From the NCBI GenBank assembly GCA_947378515.1, contig CANCKG010000011.1, positions 1 through 9,904 of the forward strand: a stretch of 9,904 bases of DNA. The letters are read 5' to 3'. The stretch is from Gammaproteobacteria bacterium (lineage in GTDB: Bacteria > Pseudomonadota > Gammaproteobacteria > CAISUE01). The notes under the pieces were generated by a model, which ran no database searches, had not been told where the DNA came from, and worked only from the letters and a program-made list of their open reading frames with translations. Positions 6,911 to 9,904 of this stretch are shown here, piece after piece. The stretch's first letter is position 1, and each line of letters opens with the position of its first letter. A program made the translations under genes and the position numbers.

Positions 6911-7576
6911 TTAATACTCTTGTTTAGTTTGAACAAGTATTCCGCACAATTTATCAATTTTTTCGAGCATTTGCAAAGTCACTTCTTTCAAATCGGGACT
7001 TAATGGCCGAATAAAGGTTTGGTGACCATCTAAAATCAATTGCCGAAATACATAGCGATTATCTTTTTTCAAATACACCAGGGCATAATCACGATCTTGC
7101 GGAGTTCGACCATCATCAAAAATCAAGGTCGTATGAATAGGAAACATCGGATTCATCGAGGCATCAGGCATTTTCAAAGCAAACGACGCACCACTGAATT
7201 TTACATCACTCAACACGATGGGTTTAAATGCTAACAAATCTTCTTGTTGCAAAGGTTTTTTCACCGCGAGTTTGTACTGAGATAAATCTGTCCATTCGAT
7301 AATCGGTACTTTTTGCCAACCCGATTGTAATATTTCTAAATCCATCGGCGCTAACCAAGGAATTGGCACTTCACCACGCAACTGCTCAAGACTCAACCCA
7401 AAATAGCGAGCAATCGCAATCAAACTAGGCGCATGCGGGCGGGTACTCGTCCCTTCGACAATACGATGTAGCGTCGGTTGCGGCATTCCAATCAAACGAG
7501 CCAATTCGGCTGTTTTCAATTCACGCTCAAACATTAAACGCTTTAATACTTGGCTAATCAACGATTTTTCTTTCAT
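6911..7576 (-). CDS. XRE-type HTH regulator with degenerate S24 (LexA-like) domain
   Basis: A 221-residue probable DNA-binding regulator. Residues about 6-68 form a Cro/CI-type helix-turn-helix (LKTAELARLIGMPQPTLHRIVEG is the HTH core, followed by SLIAIARYFGLSLEQL). After a linker, residues about 125-215 resemble the C-terminal S24 domain of LexA and phage repressors: FALKMPDASMNPMFP carries the expected serine at S140, followed by a LIFDDGRTPQDRDYALVYL strand region. LexA's catalytic lysine is 37 residues after its serine; here that position is F177 (YVFRQL), and no Ala-Gly cleavage site is seen about 35 residues before S140. Self-cleavage is therefore unlikely, and the domain may serve dimerisation or ligand sensing. 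It resembles chromosomal regulators I recall from Legionella relatives. It lies directly upstream of ldcA in the same direction, and a palindrome just before its start suggests autoregulation. Confidence 0.85.
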   Translation of the reverse strand: MKEKSLISQVLKRLMFERELKTAELARLIGMPQPTLHRIVEGTSTRPHAPSLIAIARYFGLSLEQLRGEVPIPWLAPMDLEILQSGWQKVPIIEWTDLSQYKLAVKKPLQQEDLLAFKPIVLSDVKFSGASFALKMPDASMNPMFPIHTTLIFDDGRTPQDRDYALVYLKKDNRYVFRQLILDGHQTFIRPLSPDLKEVTLQMLEKIDKLCGILVQTKQEY

Positions 7577-7587
7577 AGGAAAGTTCT

Positions 7588-7618
7588 TTAATAGTTGCCC
7601 CTAGCACTTGTCTAGGGG
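7588..7618 (-). promoter_or_regulatory. Candidate promoter and palindromic operator of the XRE-ldcA unit
   Basis: A perfect 7-bp inverted repeat, CCCCTAG (7598-7604) and CTAGGGG (7612-7618), with a 7-base centre, lies 22 bases upstream of the regulator start. It stands out as GC-rich in AT-rich surroundings. On the minus strand, TAGACA (7614-7609) resembles a -35 and TATTAA (7593-7588) a -10, with a short 15-base spacer, so the palindrome would cover the -35 and spacer. That is where an autorepressing XRE protein would bind. No T-run follows on either strand, so it is not a terminator. The promoter call is weaker than the palindrome. Confidence 0.45.
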
Positions 7619-7755
7619 ATTTAAATTAAGAAAGGTAATATTTCATCATACTTTCTTTTTTGTCCTTTTTTTGATTCTTCATCCAGTTAATTGCTGTTTA
7701 TGGATAAAATATAACACAAAAAATTACCAAACAAAGATTCCATACATGTTACGAT
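7619..7755. other. AT-rich spacer between glmU and the XRE gene
   Basis: This stretch is strongly AT-rich, with pyrimidine runs on the plus strand (CTTTC, six T, GTCC, seven T) and A-runs at 7706-7728. No open frame with a credible start, no RNA gene and no strong hairpin is seen. On the minus strand, TATATT-like hexamers could serve as an upstream promoter for the XRE gene, but none pairs with a good -35. Confidence 0.4.
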
Positions 7756-7773
7756 AAAAGCTAAACTTCAGCC
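7756..7773 (-). terminator. Weak candidate terminator downstream of glmU
   Basis: On the minus strand, GGCTGA-AGT-TTAGCT (7773-7759) can form a 6-bp stem containing two G-T wobbles, followed by TTTTAT. It begins 27 bases after the glmU stop. The stem is short, so some readthrough into the XRE-ldcA unit is plausible. Confidence 0.35.
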
Positions 7774-7800
7774 AATAAAAACAAACAGTTATTGTGATTA

Positions 7801-9174
7801 TTATAGCTTTTTAATTGGCCGAGACCAACCGCTAATACTAATTTGTTTTGCTCGTGCCAACGTTAAGGTATTAGCCGGCGTGTTTTCAGTAATCGTCGAA
7901 CCAGCTCCAACGGTGGTTTTTTCACCGATAATAACGGGAGCGACTAGCTGACTATTCGAACCAATAAAGGCTTCATCTTCGATGATCGTCGCATGCTTTG
8001 CAACTCCATCGTAATTACAGGTAATAACTCCCGCGCCAATATTCACTTTTTCACCAATAATTGCATCACCCAAATAACTCAAATGGTTCGCTTTCGACGC
8101 TTTACCTAGTCGGGTTTTTTTTAATTCAACAAAATTGCCGACCTGCGCGGCTTCAGCCACATAGGTTTCTGGTCGCAGCCTGGCAAAAGGACCAATGACT
8201 GCTTCTGCATCAATAATTGCACCATCAAGCATAGTATTGGCATGAATAGTCACATTTTTAGCAATAGATGAATTTTTAATTTGACAGTTTGACCCAATAG
8301 TGACCCCAGAGGCTAATTGCACTTCTCCTTCAAAAATACAATTGATATCAATAAACACATCTTCAGCTGCTGTTAATCGACCACGAATATCTATTCTATT
8401 TGGATCGGCCAACGTTACGCCGATTTGCATTAAAGCACGAGCCTGACACAGCTGATAGTAGCGCTCAACAATACTTAATTGAAAACGATCATTCACGCCC
8501 TGCACTTCCATTGCATCTTTCACCGTAACGGTGCTAAGTTTAGTGCCACGTTCATGCGCTAAGCGAATAACATCGGTTAAATAATACTCACCTTGAGCGT
8601 TATTGGCACTCAACAGCGGTAAACATTGCTGTAGTAACGACAATGAGCATAACATTAGCCCTGAATTAATTTCACTTATTTGTCGCTCCGCTTCATTCGC
8701 ATCGCGTTCTTCAACGATTGCTTGCAAAAACCCTGCCGCATTGCGAATAATGCGTCCAAAACCGTAAGGATCGGGTACTTTTGCCGTCAGCACTACTAAC
8801 TCAGCACCTTGCTGTGCTTGTTCAAGCATTTTTTTCAAGCTCGAATAGCTCACCAAAGGAACATCACCATAGAGTACCAAGACATGACTGCAATCTGGCA
8901 ACGCATCATGTTTAATCGCCTGCATCAGGGCATGGCCGGTACCCAATGTTGCGGCTTGATGAATCCACACAATGGCTGAGTTAAGCACGCTTTGTTGTAA
9001 TAAGTCGCCTTGCTGACCATAAACAATGGACGTCTTGAAGGCATTCAAACGCGAAGAGGTATCTAACACGTGTTGCAACAAAGACTTAGCAGCAACACAA
9101 TGCAATACCTTAGGCAGAGAGGAACACATTCGTTTACCCTGACCTGCAGCTAAAATTACGACATGCAATTTCAT
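7801..9174 (-). CDS. glmU: Bifunctional N-acetylglucosamine-1-phosphate uridyltransferase / glucosamine-1-phosphate acetyltransferase
   Basis: Makes UDP-GlcNAc, the precursor for peptidoglycan and lipopolysaccharide, by acetylating glucosamine-1-phosphate and then transferring UMP from UTP. It is 457 residues (E. coli 456). The N-terminal uridyltransferase domain has LAAGQGKRM with R15, PKVLH, YGDVPL with D104, and EINSG with N170. The C-terminal left-handed beta-helix shows hexapeptide repeats from about residue 255, with the acetyltransferase residues R334, K352, H364 in NHLSYLGD, Y367 and N378 all aligned one position after the E. coli numbers. Both activities should therefore be intact. 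The GKGTRM common in the first motif reads GQGKRM, a variant found in other bacteria. The start ATG has GAGATAAG shortly upstream. The gene follows atpC in the same direction, as in E. coli, and has its own -10 element in the spacer. Confidence 0.97.
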   Translation of the reverse strand: MKLHVVILAAGQGKRMCSSLPKVLHCVAAKSLLQHVLDTSSRLNAFKTSIVYGQQGDLLQQSVLNSAIVWIHQAATLGTGHALMQAIKHDALPDCSHVLVLYGDVPLVSYSSLKKMLEQAQQGAELVVLTAKVPDPYGFGRIIRNAAGFLQAIVEERDANEAERQISEINSGLMLCSLSLLQQCLPLLSANNAQGEYYLTDVIRLAHERGTKLSTVTVKDAMEVQGVNDRFQLSIVERYYQLCQARALMQIGVTLADPNRIDIRGRLTAAEDVFIDINCIFEGEVQLASGVTIGSNCQIKNSSIAKNVTIHANTMLDGAIIDAEAVIGPFARLRPETYVAEAAQVGNFVELKKTRLGKASKANHLSYLGDAIIGEKVNIGAGVITCNYDGVAKHATIIEDEAFIGSNSQLVAPVIIGEKTTVGAGSTITENTPANTLTLARAKQISISGWSRPIKKL

Positions 9175-9216
9175 TACTTATCTCATTTTATGTAATTGTT
9201 AAACTTAAGCTATTGC

Positions 9217-9222
9217 ATTATA
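9217..9222 (-). promoter_or_regulatory. Candidate -10 element for glmU
   Basis: A perfect TATAAT on the minus strand lies 42 bases upstream of the glmU ATG, giving a leader of about 35 bases. Seventeen bases further upstream is TTTTAA, a poor -35. The position and the perfect hexamer make a glmU promoter likely, although readthrough from the atp genes is also possible. Confidence 0.5.
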
Positions 9223-9251
9223 AGATTAAACTATTTTAGTTAAAAGCATTA

Positions 9252-9285
9252 TTATTCCGTCAGTTAGCGATAACGCTTGGAATAA
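9252..9285. repeat. Nested inverted repeat in the atpC-glmU spacer
   Basis: TTATTCC (9252-9258) and GGAATAA (9279-9285) form a 7-bp arm pair. Inside it AGCG-ATAA-CGCT forms a 4-bp stem-loop. The internal loops are unequal, so RNA folding would be imperfect. It lies just upstream of the proposed glmU promoter and could be a protein-binding site, an RNA structure or chance. The rest of the spacer between 9286 and 9386 shows no credible gene or signal. Confidence 0.3.
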
Positions 9286-9386
9286 ATAAAGACTAAGCAA
9301 TGAGGCAAGCTGAATTCGGAAAAAAACAACGAGGGCACAAAAAAATGCTACTGGAATAGATTTCGGGGCTAGAACCACACAGATAA

Positions 9387-9408
9387 GGCATTTCAATAAA
9401 AAAATGCC
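9387..9408 (-). terminator. Terminator-like hairpin after atpC
   Basis: GGCATTT (9387-9393) and AAATGCC (9402-9408) form a perfect 7-bp stem with an 8-base AT-rich loop, starting eight bases after the atpC stop. On the minus strand it is followed by TTATCTG, only a weak T-run. It probably attenuates or ends the atp operon transcript before glmU. Confidence 0.5.
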
Positions 9409-9416
9409 GATTATTT

Positions 9417-9839
9417 CTAATAGCGTCGCCCACGCAATTTAGCAATGGCTTGCAATTGAGCCGCTGTTTCTGCTAATTCAGTCAAAGCCCGTGCATATTC
9501 TACCGCTTCTGTTTGACCTTGTAGCGCATCCATCGCTGCTTGTTTGGCGATTAAGATAGCTTCTTCATCTAAATCTTCAGCACGAATCGCTGTATCAGAT
9601 AATACGGTCACAGCCTCAGGCTGAACTTCTAAAAAACCACCCGAAATGTAAAACACGTGTTCAGTCCCATCTGCCAAAACAGCCCGAATATCACCAGGTT
9701 TCAGCACTGCCAGTAATTGGGTGTGGCCTGGCGCAATACCTACATCACCCAACTCAGTAGTCGCATAAATCATACTCGCGTCACCTGAATATAAAGCTTT
9801 TTCGGCACTGACAATGTCTAAGTGTAATACTTTTTCCAT
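9417..9839 (-). CDS. atpC: F1Fo ATP synthase epsilon subunit
   Basis: The epsilon subunit of the F1 central stalk couples proton-driven rotation to catalysis and can inhibit ATP hydrolysis through its C-terminal helices. At 140 residues it matches the family (E. coli 139). The N-terminal beta-sandwich (about 1-85) contains LHLDIVSAEKALYSG, GDVGIAPGHTQLL and FYISGGFLEVQPEAVTVLSD. The C-terminal part (about 88-138) is an Ala/Glu/Leu-rich two-helix hairpin ending KLRGRRY. The ATG is preceded by AAGAG as a modest ribosome binding site. It would be the last gene of the atp operon. The 65 bases between it and the window edge do not encode a recognisable end of atpD, so either the spacer is longer than usual or atpD lies just outside. 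Confidence 0.96.
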   Translation of the reverse strand: MEKVLHLDIVSAEKALYSGDASMIYATTELGDVGIAPGHTQLLAVLKPGDIRAVLADGTEHVFYISGGFLEVQPEAVTVLSDTAIRAEDLDEEAILIAKQAAMDALQGQTEAVEYARALTELAETAAQLQAIAKLRGRRY

Positions 9840-9865
9840 AACTTACTCTTAATCAATGGGAAATC

Positions 9866-9893
9866 ATAATATTTTATATTGTGGTACCACCAA
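9866..9893 (-). promoter_or_regulatory. Weak candidate promoter upstream of atpC
   Basis: On the minus strand TTGGTG (9893-9888), a 16-base AT-rich spacer and TATTAT (9871-9866) resemble a -35/-10 pair about 27 bases before the atpC ATG. The -35 matches only three of six positions, and most atpC genes are read from the operon promoter, so this is tentative. Confidence 0.2.
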
Positions 9894-9904
9894 GTTGTTA
9901 CGTA

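Noticed and set aside
7040..7234. Plus-strand 64-residue frame antisense to the XRE gene
   Set aside because: Contained in the regulator coding sequence, no ribosome binding site, no family.
9300..9359. Plus-strand 19-residue basic ORF in the atpC-glmU spacer
   Set aside because: Too short, no clear ribosome binding site or promoter, and composition reflects local A-runs.
1..9904. CRISPR array, insertion sequence, prophage or toxin-antitoxin system
   Set aside because: No regularly spaced repeats, transposase, integrase or toxin-like frame was found; the phage-repressor-like XRE protein stands alone beside housekeeping genes.

Overview
The window looks like chromosomal housekeeping DNA from a gammaproteobacterium. 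The gene content (RNase R, GpmI, PerM-type permease, Hda, IspG, LdcA, GlmU, AtpC) and the conserved atpC-glmU adjacency support this. The style of the short XRE/S24-like regulator and the long, 408-residue IspG suggest Legionellales (Legionella/Coxiella relatives), but that placement is an inference from memory of those families and the species cannot be named. I see no insertion sequence, CRISPR array, tRNA or rRNA.

Layout. (1) 2-952, plus: the C-terminal part of RNase R (rnr), cut by the window edge. (2) 1010-1264, minus: a very cysteine-rich small protein of unknown function, convergent with rnr, with a terminator hairpin between them oriented for the minus strand. Its cysteine-rich reading frame continues about 120 bases upstream of the first usable start codon, so its 5' end is unresolved or broken. 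(3) 1508-6010, plus: a tight four-gene unit gpmI-perM-hda-ispG with 1-, 1- and 4-base overlaps. It joins a glycolytic phosphoglycerate mutase, a PerM/AI-2E family membrane protein, the replication regulator Hda and the iron-sulfur enzyme IspG of the MEP isoprenoid pathway. (4) 6000-7576, minus: a two-gene unit in which an XRE-type regulator with a degenerate S24 domain precedes the LD-carboxypeptidase ldcA. The unit converges on ispG with an 11-base coding overlap. A GC-rich 21-base palindrome sits just upstream of the regulator and could be its operator. (5) 7801-9839, minus: glmU and atpC, in the common order atpC then glmU, separated by 242 bases holding a terminator-like hairpin after atpC and a good -10 element before glmU.

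Functional themes. GlmU (UDP-GlcNAc supply), LdcA (murein tetrapeptide trimming) and IspG (precursors of the undecaprenyl carrier) all feed cell-wall metabolism, but they lie in separate transcription units. Most of the window is ordinary. The parts that deserve a second look are the cysteine-rich gene with its unexplained upstream frame, the XRE regulator that keeps the S24 serine but has Phe where LexA has the catalytic Lys, the palindrome in front of it, and the Hda whose P-loop lacks its basic residue.
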